From: Lingula anatina
Lineage: Eukaryota; Brachiopoda; Lingulata; Lingulida; Lingulidae
Assembly: GCF_001039355.2 (NCBI RefSeq)
Contig: NW_019775602.1
Location: 206,858 to 247,640 of the forward strand
Reading direction: 5' to 3'
Length of the DNA stretch: 40,783 bases
Every line of letters starts with the position of its first letter. Position 1 is the first letter of the stretch. Both the position numbers and the translations under genes were made by a program. Of the stretch, positions 20,301 through 29,546 are shown one piece after another. The notes under the pieces were generated by a model that ran no database searches, had not been told where the DNA came from, and saw nothing but the letters and a program-made list of their open reading frames with translations.

Positions 20301-22478
20301 TCAATGCAGTCACGGTTCATTCCTCATTTCAAAACATGTAGGTACACATTTGCTTGTGCTTATGCAACATTAAAACATGTGTGAAGAGAAACTTACATTC
20401 CATGACGTACTGTACCAGTTCCGCCTGAATATCGAGCTCTGTCTTTTCCTCGGCCATCTTCTGCAGGTAAGCCATAAAGTCATCTGTGACTTGGGACTGC
20501 ATACTTAGGTAGAGCTGCACGGCTTGGGGGCGGAGCATTTTCTTCTGGGTCGTCGTACGCCGGTCATGCCACTGTTTGCCATCTCTTCAAAGAGAAACAA
20601 AAATGTTTTCACTGAGTAAAACTAGAGGTAACAACAATATCTTAGCGCATTACAAGTGTCTGAATAGGCAGACTGACACGATAGTCAAAAATTTTTATAT
20701 TAATTTAACTTTAAAATTGACACAAATGTATAATAAGTAACAAGAAAGGCAATTTTCATGAGCAATCAAAAATACAATTGTGAAAGAGCACTGAAAAATC
20801 GTTTCTATAAAACTCGGATGTTTCTAGAATGGAATGACACGGGAAAGCAGTAACATTGGAAAGACCACCATGGCAATGTCAGAAGTTGATCTATGGGCGC
20901 ACTCAGAACTGTGGACTCACAGATTCGCGGATGAAATATGGCGACCTCCTAAAAAGCTTGCCGCTCAATTCTCGATTGGACACTGAATAGATTCCCCGCG
21001 GGGATTGCCCAACAAGCATTCAGTGGGTTGGCCATTTTTGATCCGAGAATATGTAAGTCCACTGTTCTGAATACGATCTTTTCCTTCCCTTACCCCATCC
21101 CTAAACTTAAAGGTTTTCCTGTGCGCTTGTAATAAACATCCAGCAAAGGTAACGAAGCCCCGCGGACTGGGTAACGCCCCTCCTTTCTAAACACAGTGGC
21201 AATATCTTCAGGGTCGGACACGTAAACCATGTATGTACTAGGCCCGAGTCTTTCCTTGAAAATCTTTCCATATTTTTCAAAGTCCTTAGCGAGCTGCAGG
21301 TGTAATTTAGATATTATTTTGTTCCCTGAAACATTGGATTAATTCTCATGTTACACGTTAAATATAAAACTATAGTTTAGACATTAAAAATATACCGGTA
21401 TTTATCTCATAAAGAAGGGTCGCAACTCTACTACACCTAAAGGAATATTTGTAAACTATACCGGTATAATTACGGTTGACCTGACCATTAACACACTAGA
21501 CGACAGCACAAGATGAACGTACCAAACTTGGTATAATTATGGTTTATCTGACTGGCTAACACACTAGACGACAGTACAAGATGAACGTACCAAACTTAGT
21601 ATAATTATGGTTTATCTGACTGGCTAACACACTAGAAGACAGTACAAGATGAACGTACCAAACTTGGTATAATTATGGTCTATCTGACTGGCTAACACAC
21701 TAGACGACAGTACAAGATGAACGTACCAAACTTGGTATAATTATGGTTTATCTGACCATTAACACACTAGACGACAGCACAAGATGAACGTACCAAACTT
21801 GGTATAATTACGGTTGACCTGACCATTAACACACTAGACGACAGCACAAGATGAACGTACCAAACTTGGTATAATTATGGTTCATCTGACCATTAACACA
21901 CTAGACGACAGCACAAGATGAACGTACCAAACTTGGTATAATTATGGTCTATCTGACTGGCTAACACACTAGACGACAGTACAAGATGAACGTACCAAAC
22001 TTGGTATAATAATGGTTTATCTGACTGGCTAACACACTAGAAGACAGTACAAGATGAACGTACCAAACTTGGTATAATTATGGTCTATCTGACTGGCTAA
22101 CACACTAGACGACAGTACAAGATGAACGTACCAAACTTGGTATAATTATGGTTTATCTGACTGGCTAACACACTAGACGACAGCACAAGGTGAGCGTACC
22201 AAACTTGTTATAATTATAGTTGACCTGACCGGCTAACGCACTAGACGACAGAACAAGATGAGCGTACCAAACTTGGTATAGTCCAGAAGGTTTCCCAGCA
22301 AAGGTAAGCCCTTTGGTCCGGGCATTTCTTCCAGCGGCCGTGCCGGAGGTACGTGTGTAGCCGCCCCGTGGGGTGTGGGCGGGTCTTTGATTTTGTTGGT
22401 AGCGGAGGTCGTGTAGGACCGGCTGGTGATATAGTACAGGCCACATTTAGTCCATCTCCCAGGCTGGTATACAGGCAT
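13787..22478 (-). CDS. Mitochondrial-clan cytochrome P450, copy B, complete, 9 coding exons, 520 aa
   Basis: Heme monooxygenase, probably on the matrix side of the inner mitochondrial membrane with ferredoxin as electron donor (family knowledge). Exons (minus): 22478-22268, 21325-21094, 20584-20397, 19285-19084, 17676-17514, 16893-16727, 15360-15279, 14591-14391, 13903-13787. Phases agree at every join and give 520 codons plus TAG. Residues 1-30 lack acidic residues and are rich in R, S and T, like a mitochondrial presequence. Then come a proline-rich hinge (EMPGPKGLP), C-helix GKQWHDRR, VMESIGTVCF, I helix AGVEST (328-333), ExxR (385-388), VPKG (412-415), PERW (440-443) and FGHGPRMCIGKR with heme Cys466. 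The K/R pair after the Cys fits ferredoxin-dependent P450s. The start is chosen because an acceptor and AGGTCCAGG precede this ATG in both copies. Relatives include CYP10, CYP24, CYP27 and CYP44 types; subfamily and substrate are unknown. Introns carry many transposons. Confidence 0.93.
14270..14390. repeat. GA/G-rich low-complexity tract at intron 8 donor, with an N
   Basis: A run of GA repeats and a G9-10 tract directly downstream (on the gene strand) of the exon 8 donor at 14390. Position 14338 is N, most likely an unresolved base in the simple repeat. Confidence 0.8.
15460..16641. mobile_element. Tc1/mariner-like element, degraded, in P450 copy B intron 6
   Basis: 1182 bp with 27-bp terminal inverted repeats matching at 26 of 27 positions (CAACATTGGTCAAAAAGG... 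left) and TA on both sides (15458-15459, 16642-16643), the Tc1/mariner target. Interior plus-strand fragments such as SILNRYLAPYARGDF (about 15990-16030) look like the region before the last catalytic residue of Tc1 transposases. The frames are broken by stops and shifts. Related to the element at 17985-18768. Confidence 0.85.
17356..17390. repeat. (GA)n microsatellite
   Basis: About 17 GA units in intron 5 of P450 copy B. Confidence 0.97.
17985..18768. mobile_element. Tc1/mariner-like element, shorter relative, in P450 copy B intron 4
   Basis: 784 bp. Ends (CAGCATTGGTCAAAAAGGTT left; complement of GTGGGACAACCTTTTAGACC... right) match the termini of the element at 15460-16641. The interior aligns with that element from the ATTCTCAACAGATATCT-type block onward. 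A plus-strand frame (18081-18413) with QPSLSPDVNRTKHEL and VDQLSQALQEYG resembles the C-terminal part of Tc1 transposases (SPDxNxxEH block). The N-terminal DNA-binding half is missing, so it is a deletion derivative. Confidence 0.8.
19694..19859. repeat. 166-bp foldback in P450 copy B intron 3
   Basis: Same hairpin as 2843-3008, carried within the near-identical block. Confidence 0.8.
19902..20202. mobile_element. TTAA-bounded MITE, copy B intron 3
   Basis: Same element as 3051-3360, with the perfect 19-bp inverted ends and terminal TTAA. About 9 bp shorter, mostly in an internal A-run. Confidence 0.65.
20898..21075. mobile_element. Foldback MITE in P450 copy B intron 2
   Basis: Imperfect inverted ends of about 25 bp (CGCACTCAGAACTGTGGACT and complement of AGTCCACTGTTCTGAATACG). 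The interior aligns in reverse orientation with the element at 25701-25875 (GAAATATGG.GACC, AAAGCTTGCCG, GCTGAATAGATTCC blocks). Ends only about 20 bp from the exon 2 donor. No protein. Confidence 0.75.
21465..22285 (-). repeat. 67-68 bp minisatellite, 12 donor-bearing units, at exon 1/intron 1 of copy B
   Basis: On the gene strand each unit contains ACCAAGTTTG/GTACG, the last bases of exon 1 and its splice donor. GTAC positions on plus: 21519, 21587, 21655, 21723, 21790, 21857, 21924, 21992, 22060, 22128, 22196 and 22264. The last is the genuine donor. Spacings are 67 bp where the linker reads GACCATTAAC and 68 bp where it reads GACTGGCTAAC. Linker variants recur with a six-unit (405 bp) period. 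Confidence 0.95.
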
Positions 22479-22489
22479 CCTGGACCTCT

Positions 22490-23466
22490 GTCTACAGACC
22501 TCGACACAGGAAGACAATGAGGTTACTTGTGAGAAGGAAAAAGCTGGAAATCATTCAGAAATAAATCAGTCTAAAGCGGAAAATTACAATTCTAAAGCAA
22601 AAAAAAAAAAAAAAAAAGACCAAAACACCTGTTTTAGCCGCAGAACCAAATGTATGAATGGTTCATCCAAAACGAGGCCACTCCTCTCTCAACTCTGCCA
22701 TCTAAATTATAATAGCACAGAGAACAGCGTAAAAACACTTATTATTTAAACAACGCGTATGTATATTTTGCATATTTTCGTTTTCATTTCTTTTTATTAT
22801 TATATTAATCTTTGTTGTTTTCTATGTCAATTGTAATAAAATATGCCAACAGTACGTGGAACACGGTCTTAAGATATTAATATTTCCATAATTACAAAGA
22901 GCTCTCAAATTTGGAAGGGATGTGGTGTCTTTGACTTATTGCACTGGGACTATTTACGTATCGCGGTGGTGGACACGGGGAAATGACGCTCTTGATATAC
23001 ATGACATACATGAACATCCGGCTGTACATCTGTTATTTTAAATCTCTCTGTAGTCAACTCTGTATAAAATGGGCTTCGGACAATATTGGGGAGGTGAATT
23101 AAGTCGCCCAGTGATAAAACAATGAAAACAAGCTTTCAGATATAGCTTGCATATTCATAAGGACGCCCTAACAAATCGATGCTTCGTAATAAAGCTGGGA
23201 GGTAATTCAACTTTAAAATAGTCGACGCATTTATAGCTATTACTTTTATTTATTAATGTATAATCTAGTGACATATTATAAAGAAGCAAAGAGAAAAATA
23301 CCTACAAAAGATATTTCTTGAGCATCCAAAAGCACCACGATGTATCTTTTCACGTCTGAAAACAAAAAAATTATTTCAAATTTAGGAAAATGTATTAAAA
23401 TTATTTCAGATACGATAAACTCCCTGGCAACAACATACGAGTTCCTATTTGTTTGCTTTTTTACTT
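22490..23466. other. Putative 5'-UTR intron of P450 copy B
   Basis: AT-rich, with an A18-type run near 22599-22617. No gene recognised; the open frame at 23276-23470 resembles nothing I know. Confidence 0.6.
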
Positions 23467-23571
23467 TCACTGGCTAGGCGGTTATATAATAGCAGACGGC
23501 CATTGATATATTGACCGTTTGTGAGCAGACGCTTAAGTACTGACTTGAATCTTTTTTTATTTTCCTTTTTT
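23467..23571. repeat. ~100-bp direct repeat, copy 1
   Basis: TCACTGGCTAGGCGGTTATA through TGACTTGAATC and a T-run to TTTTCC. Repeated at 24350-24447 with few changes. The two copies flank the putative first exon of P450 copy B; copy A has no counterpart that I can see. Confidence 0.85.
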
Positions 23572-24068
23572 ACCTGAAGTGTAAACCAGTATATTAAAGT
23601 AAACGTTCTTGTGCCTTGTCAACTGGAAATAATGACCATTAAATGACCTTAAGTTCCCTCTATGTCATATTGTGGGCACCTTAATCATATAGCGTGAGTC
23701 ATGTCCAGCTTCTCTTATTACTTAAATAAAGGTACATTCACAACATGTTAGAAGTCAGGCCTGCACGTTGCAGGGTGATGGGAAAGGGGGGAGGTAGGGA
23801 AAGTTATATTAAAAGGTTGGCTTTTCTTCCCACAGTAAATCAGGAGTCTCTTAATTCATTTTCCTTAAGTCAGCGTCTCGGGCGTCTAGATGCGTACCCA
23901 ACAACATACGACAAGGCTGTTTACCATTACAAGTACGTACACTGTAGGCTGTCAGCAGCTGCCCCCCCTCCTCCTCCTCACACCCACACCCCTCCTCACA
24001 TCCAACCCCCTCTCACACCCCAAAACATCTTTTCAGTCTACTATTTTAGTAGTGTCATGTCAGCTTAC

Positions 24069-24240
24069 CTGAACGTGAGCACAACCTGGAAGGTATCTGC
24101 TCGTGTCGCGGTGTAACCATTTAATGAGCTGTTCACGTCTCTAGTCTTCCACATGTATACGGTATCTGTACACTGTCTGCTGTGATGGTTAGGATTACTC
24201 GGGTGTTTTTCTCTTGCTAAGCACTCTTGTAGACACATCT
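24069..24240 (-). other. Putative non-coding first exon and promoter block of P450 copy B
   Basis: Conserved with 6795-7205 upstream of copy A, including a GTAAGC donor on the minus strand (exon end 24069) and a long matching stretch around ACACTGTCTGCTGTGATGG and ATTACTCGGGTGTTTT. It would be spliced over about 1.6 kb to the acceptor before 22487. The transcription start is unknown. Confidence 0.45.
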
Positions 24241-24349
24241 ACCTAGCGGACTCCTGTCTCTTTAAGGCATACACTGCTACCGCCCTGCTTGTTCTGTTGA
24301 CGGCTATATTCAAACAACCACAATAACACCGGACTTGACCCAGTGTGCG

Positions 24350-24447
24350 TCACTGGCTAGGCGGTTATATAATAGCGGACGGCCATTGTATATTGACCGT
24401 TTGTGAGCAGACGCTTAATTACTGACTTGAATCTTTTTTATTTTCCT
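24350..24447. repeat. ~100-bp direct repeat, copy 2
   Basis: Second copy of 23467-23571, followed by an (ATTT)-rich stretch. Confidence 0.85.
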
Positions 24448-25700
24448 TATTTAAATTTTATTTTATTCATTTATTTATTTAAATTTATTAAGAGTAAGTG
24501 AAAATCACTAGAAAACTGTGGACCAAATACAACGTCGCTTGCGGTGGGTAAACATAAGGGAAGAAAGTAAAACAGATGATCTTTTATATTCGTTGTTGTC
24601 TTCACTAGCGCAATATAGAGAAACTTGTGGAGAGCGCAACAAACAGATTGAGACAGAAAGCTAGGCCAAATACTGCTGTCTCAGCAAATTATTCCTGGTC
24701 AGTGATTACTATTCTGTTTACATATGCTCACTGTAATATTATATACGCATCTTATGTTTTTTCTTTGAAGTTTCCCTACGGTGAAATACGTGAAATACTT
24801 TACCTCCCTAAACTCTCTTAAAACTTTGACAAAAAGTATGGTATAGTATAAACGGCGGATTTGGGGCCAGAGCACCGTCCGTACAACTCTCGAGTGATCT
24901 CAGACAGAGACGAGCTGCGGAGGAGAAAAATACGAAAGAAAATCGACAACCCAACAACTTGATGATATTAAAATGCTGTGCCGGGGAAAATAGCGGCGGT
25001 CTATTTAATACATTGAAAGACAGCTTTCATGGACTTTATAAATCAAACGATTCATATGGCTTAATAGAATGAAACTGATTTTTAATAGGAAATCCTTGTT
25101 CCACGCCTTTTTATCTCCTACTCCGATCTGCAGCCAAGTATATATAAGCAAAGGGTGGTAAGATGCGATAGAAATCAATGGTTTTTACGTTATCCACATC
25201 CATCGAAATTAAAACAACAATCACGCCGTTGCTGTAATTGACGCACTTTAATTTTATCCAAGTGGCGCTTCAATTTTAAGGCACATTTATAGCCTTTGCA
25301 TTATTAAAAATATACAGAAATATACTGTTAAGATTGAACACAGATAAAAATATAATTACAATATCAGTGAAGACTATCTGACGGTATCTTCTGAAACCAT
25401 CCGATAACACAGAGTTACTGGTGTTAATATAATATCAGACTTTAAGGGGGAAATATACAGTTTTACGTAACCTTGATGTCAGCGAGAGTAGAGCACAATT
25501 CCGACAATTTTTCTCTCGGCTGATATAAAATTAGATTGGTTCAGATGTATGGATATTTTTTCCATTCCGATTGTTTCTCACTGCATAAGAAGATCAATGC
25601 TAACGTCATTAATAATAGGTTCCAAAGCTGTATATATACAGGGAGTACGCCGCCAGGGGGCGAAGCGGTGCAGTACGTTGACAATGTGAGACACATGTAT
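24448..25700. other. Intergenic region between P450 copy B and the GPCR
   Basis: Contains the 24591-24660 block homologous to 8248-8325 (outer edge of the P450 duplication that I can follow). Otherwise nothing recognised. Confidence 0.6.
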
Positions 25701-25875
25701 GGCCTCATTTAGAACAGTGGACTAACTAGTCCGAGGGTTACACATATGGTCGAATCACTTGAAGACTTCCCCACGGAATCTATTCAGCGTTTAATAGTTG
25801 ATTAGACGGCAAGCTTTGTAGTGGGTCTCCATATTTAATCCTCGGACTAGTTAGTCCTCTGTTCTGAATGCGGCC
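25701..25875. mobile_element. Foldback MITE downstream of the GPCR
   Basis: Inverted ends of about 36 bp (GGCCTCATTTAGAACAGTGG... and its near complement), including ACTAACTAGTCCGAGG. The inner sequence is homologous, in opposite orientation, to 20898-21075. Non-autonomous. Confidence 0.8.
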
Positions 25876-26190
25876 TATGACGTTGACGTTCTCTCACTCT
25901 TGTAGCAAGCAGTCGCCAAACTGGAAAAATGTTTCCTTTCCTCAACTCTTATAATGTGACATATTACATAGATTAACCCTATGCGTCAACACGGGGGCCC
26001 TGTGGAGCTGGGCAAAAAGGCTCATCAGAAAAATTTGCGATTTTCGACACAACTACGGAATAAACCTGGCTGACAAACGCTTTAAAACATATTCCTAGAA
26101 ACAGGTTAAAATCTGAGGAATGAACGCATTTGGGGGAAGGCTGTGACTTGGAGTTCCGCGCTCCACTGACTTCACGCAGCCTGGAATGAT

Positions 26191-27333
26191 TCAAAATGTT
26201 TCAGCGACGTTGGCGGCGGCTGTAGCAGCGGTTCCAGTGGTCTGATTTGACTCGTTCCCCACCGAGCAGTTATCATTGGAATCGTCTGTAGTGTATTTCA
26301 GTCCCAGCATTCTTCTAAATTCTCTTTTAAAGTCACACATCCGGTACGCGTACACCACCGGATTTACGGCACTGTTCAGTACGGCTAGAACACTGGCGTA
26401 CACGCGTAGTTCAATCAACAGCTGAGAGTTGACCAGCCCGCCGTACACTTGGATGGCCAGAATGATGAAGAACGGGGACCAAAAAATCAGGTATAACCCG
26501 ATCACGATGGCCGCCGTCTTGGCGATACGAAAGTTGCGACTGAACGTCCTACTGGAATGGTTTGGCTGCAGCGTTGCTGTGTCGTTAATCTGCGCGTTGT
26601 GGCGTCTGGCGACGTGGAAGATCCGACTGTACAGGCCGATTATCACCAGGGTCACCGTCAGGAACGCTCCAACCGTTACGTAGCGGTTGTAACCCAGCGT
26701 CAGCGTCTTTCCGAAGTCACAGTCTTTTTCGCCTTCAGCCGGCCAACCGTTATACCATAGAAAAGGCAACATGAGGCCGCACACAAGGGGGGTCAACCAA
26801 ACGATGAAAATGGTAAAAATTGACCTCCGACGCGACATAACACTGTAATAACGCATGTGGTATATAACGGCAGAGTATCTGTCAATGGTAATGGCGAGGA
26901 GACAGAGGATGGACGCCGACTGGGTGACGACCATAGTCGCATATCTGAACAGACACACAAAAATATTCTCCAGTATCTCTGGATGTAGAAAGCAAGTCAT
27001 TTGGAAGGGCAAGAAAAGACCGACGGCGAAGTCCGCACAAGCCAAATGCATTATGTAGTAGTTTGTAATGGTCTTCAGTTTCTCTGACCTGTAGAAGGCA
27101 CCGATGACCATCCCATTACCGAAGCATATTAGAATCATTAAAATTCCTTGCGCAGCTGCGGTGATGATTTTGTACAGATTGACCGGGGTTCCGTCCACAA
27201 CGCCACTGCCTTCACTGGTCAAGTTGTTTCCGAACTCGCCAGAGGCTCCAAGAAGAGATACGTTCATGTTGGCGCCAATCGCGGTACTAAAATTAAAGTT
27301 ACTGCCATTTGAAAATGACGAGTCTATTTCCAT
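26191..27333 (-). CDS. Class A (rhodopsin-like) G protein-coupled receptor, intronless, 380 aa
   Basis: Seven-helix plasma-membrane receptor that signals through heterotrimeric G proteins. Residue landmarks: four N-glycosylation sequons in the extracellular tail (N9, N14, N24, N37); TM1 GN (N73); TM2 LACAD (D101); C127 and C205 for the usual TM3-ECL2 disulfide; DRY 151-153; W179 in TM4; FWSP 284-287 in place of CWxP; NPVVY 324-328; helix 8 with C333; and a Ser/Asn/Ala-rich tail. The residue at 3.32 is Met, so not an amine receptor. TM5 lacks the usual proline (V near 226). YSRIFHVARRH after TM5 resembles adenosine-receptor-like proteins of the melanocortin/EDG/cannabinoid/adenosine cluster, but the ligand cannot be assigned. 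The frame is intact from ATG to TGA in a single exon. A spliced 5' UTR cannot be excluded. Confidence 0.93.
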   Translation of the reverse strand: MEIDSSFSNGSNFNFSTAIGANMNVSLLGASGEFGNNLTSEGSGVVDGTPVNLYKIITAAAQGILMILICFGNGMVIGAFYRSEKLKTITNYYIMHLACADFAVGLFLPFQMTCFLHPEILENIFVCLFRYATMVVTQSASILCLLAITIDRYSAVIYHMRYYSVMSRRRSIFTIFIVWLTPLVCGLMLPFLWYNGWPAEGEKDCDFGKTLTLGYNRYVTVGAFLTVTLVIIGLYSRIFHVARRHNAQINDTATLQPNHSSRTFSRNFRIAKTAAIVIGLYLIFWSPFFIILAIQVYGGLVNSQLLIELRVYASVLAVLNSAVNPVVYAYRMCDFKREFRRMLGLKYTTDDSNDNCSVGNESNQTTGTAATAAANVAETF

Positions 27334-28597
27334 TCTGAATAGAAACGTTACTCACTAGTTGTATTCTCGTCTACTTAACAAGTGCCGCGGCCTGTGAAAG
27401 TTATTAAAATGTGTCTTGTCAATTTGAGTCAAATTCTATGTAATTCAGCACGACTATTATTTTACCACGTTCCTATTGCTAGGACTCCAATATTTTGTTT
27501 GCAAACAGCTGAATTTAACTCCGACTGTTGTGCACAGCGTAGAGCAGGCGCACTTCACGAGTTAACTCTACAAGAGAAGCTCTTCTCTCGGAGGCAGGCA
27601 ACTGCAGCCTTGTATTCCTGTGATCCTGCGAGTGACGCATTGGGCCTTGATACATTTCCAACTTTGTCAATAGACTGTTTCCCGTTTCCGTTAAATATGT
27701 TATAACCCTCTTATTAATTTGTGTCACAAGAGCATCTTTTCTGGAGAGTAAAAAATTAAAGCTCCTAAATAATCCAAGAACGCCTGTTGCCAACGTTAAA
27801 GCCAATCATTTATCATCAAGATAGAAGGCCTGTTGTTATTTATCTCCGATTTATACCAAACCCATCCTTATGCTCCTCTTGAAAATATTGCGCCACTTAA
27901 ATAGTAATGTTTTAACAGGGGAAAGCAGGTCACCGTGCCCGCGATTTGTCAAGCCGATAACTGTGAGATGTCCACTGTGTAGTTTGTAGGTTCCTATAAA
28001 CCAGAAATATGTTCCTGATTTTCAGTCATTTCATATTCCGCCACCTAATTCGTGAAAATCAACTTCTTGGGATTAAGCTGGTACCGGAGTCTGCGCTGCT
28101 TCTCTATGCTGGCTCTCCATGGTTTGGTATGGTATCCAATCACAATAGGCTTTGATTTATAGTTCTATTAGAAAAACCATCCGCACAGTTTCAACAAGGC
28201 GCTGATCCACGGCAACGGGTGAAAATGTAAAAAGTTTCTCTTTGAATTGTGTCAGCAGACCTGAAATGTGAAAGAGACAAGAGCCCTGTGAGATCAGTGA
28301 AATTTGATTTTAAAAATATCAGAAGGGATCATTGCACAGTTGTGAGTTCAGTATGGGGATGCCAAGTTTTTCGTGTTTTTCAGCAACATCAGCCCGTAGT
28401 AGAATTTTTGATGTCTTAGTACCTGGGAAATTCAATCTCAAGCAATCAGTGTTTTTAGACCATTTCTTTTAAAAGTAGGGTCACAGGTGGTTTTCGAGAA
28501 AAGATCTGAATTTTTCGGAGAAAATTTCACATTAACGAAATAAAAGATTAGTTCTGGAATAAATTACCGACTACCTACTGGATTATTAATTGACATA
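27334..28597. other. Region upstream of the GPCR
   Basis: No gene or repeat recognised. Would include the receptor's promoter; no convincing TATA or initiator was chosen. Confidence 0.5.
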
Positions 28598-28835
28598 CAC
28601 ACACTGGACAATAGAAGTGTCACCCCTACTGAACCAATACTTTGGGGGAAATAAATGACTGTGGAATGATATGCTCCTGGTATCATTTTATTAACATCAT
28701 ATTTTACAAAAAGACCAACAATACAATTCCATGGTACAGCGGTTTTATACTCATTAGTCACATTATAAGTAGACCAGGCATTATAACTTTGATTACTCTG
28801 ATTCAGGGGGTGACACTTCTTTTGTCCAGTGTGTG
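28598..28835. mobile_element. MITE with ~34-bp inverted ends
   Basis: 238 bp. Left end CACACACTGGACAATAGAAG..., right end complementary with a few changes (CTTTTGTCCAGTGTGTG), both continuing into a GTGTCACCCC / GGGGTGACAC block. TA precedes the left end; CA follows the right end, a changed TA if it is Tc1/mariner-derived. No protein. Confidence 0.8.
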
Positions 28836-28839
28836 CATA

Positions 28840-29540
28840 AAGTTGAGTAACTAAGCGAAACCACCGCCTCTGTCTTGTTTGCCATTATTTCCTCAATTAG
28901 CATAGCTTATTACATGTGATTTGTTGCGATGTTACTAAGCTAATACAAACGTCTTACATTGTCTATTGCATAAAATAAATCAATATGTTTCCCATTAAAT
29001 AATTAAGATTTAATTTGGGTAAAAGCTTTCTTTTTTGCTAAAAACAAAGATTCTACGTTATCCACAATGACTGTTTGAAAGACAGTGTCATGGTTGATAA
29101 GAAGTTATAAATGGTAATGTTAAACGGTTTACAGGCATGGCTGCTAGCAGAAATAGACCGCACATACTCTTGTCGAGTGAATTAAGACATCGCGGAGAGA
29201 TCTAAAGGTGCTGCATATACGTTTAAGCTAAAACTTGGAAATAAACAAACAAGCAGGACTCGAATATTTTATTATAAGATGAACAATTGCCGTGCACTTT
29301 GTTAAATACAAAAAATAAATAAATAAATAAATGAATAAATAAATAAATAAATAAGATTTCAAGTAAAAAAATTGGCAATTATGTGTTTCCAAAATGCAGT
29401 ATTATCATAACTATTCATGATCATAATGAATTTATAATGGTTAGGAAAATTTTAGCACCTATTTTGTGTAAGATGTTTTGAAATTCGATAGGAAGTCATA
29501 CGACTACACGGAAAGGTTGTTATGAACCGCAAGTCATTTC
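28840..29540. other. Intergenic AT-rich region with (AAAT)n
   Basis: No gene recognised. Holds an (AATA)n microsatellite at about 29313-29354. Confidence 0.7.
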
Positions 29541-29546
29541 AAATTA

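Larger units (their letters stand above)
19173..20584. repeat. Near-identical block shared with 2312-3742
   Basis: From inside exon 4 through intron 3 to the start of exon 3, copies A and B differ at only a few positions, mainly homopolymer lengths (for example the A-run at 3224-3242). Similarity falls sharply just past the exon 3 acceptor (20585 / 3743). Confidence 0.85.

Noticed and set aside
21465-22285. CRISPR-like array
   Set aside because: The spacers are themselves repeated, the unit is an exon-boundary minisatellite, and the DNA is from an animal.
22479-22517. Upstream ATG giving a 13-residue longer P450 N-terminus
   Set aside because: Most of it lies beyond the conserved acceptor at 22488 and is not conserved in copy A; the ATG at 22478 is shared by both copies.
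26429-26760. Plus-strand frames inside the GPCR locus
   Set aside because: Antisense shadows of the GPCR, which has clear domain motifs on the minus strand.
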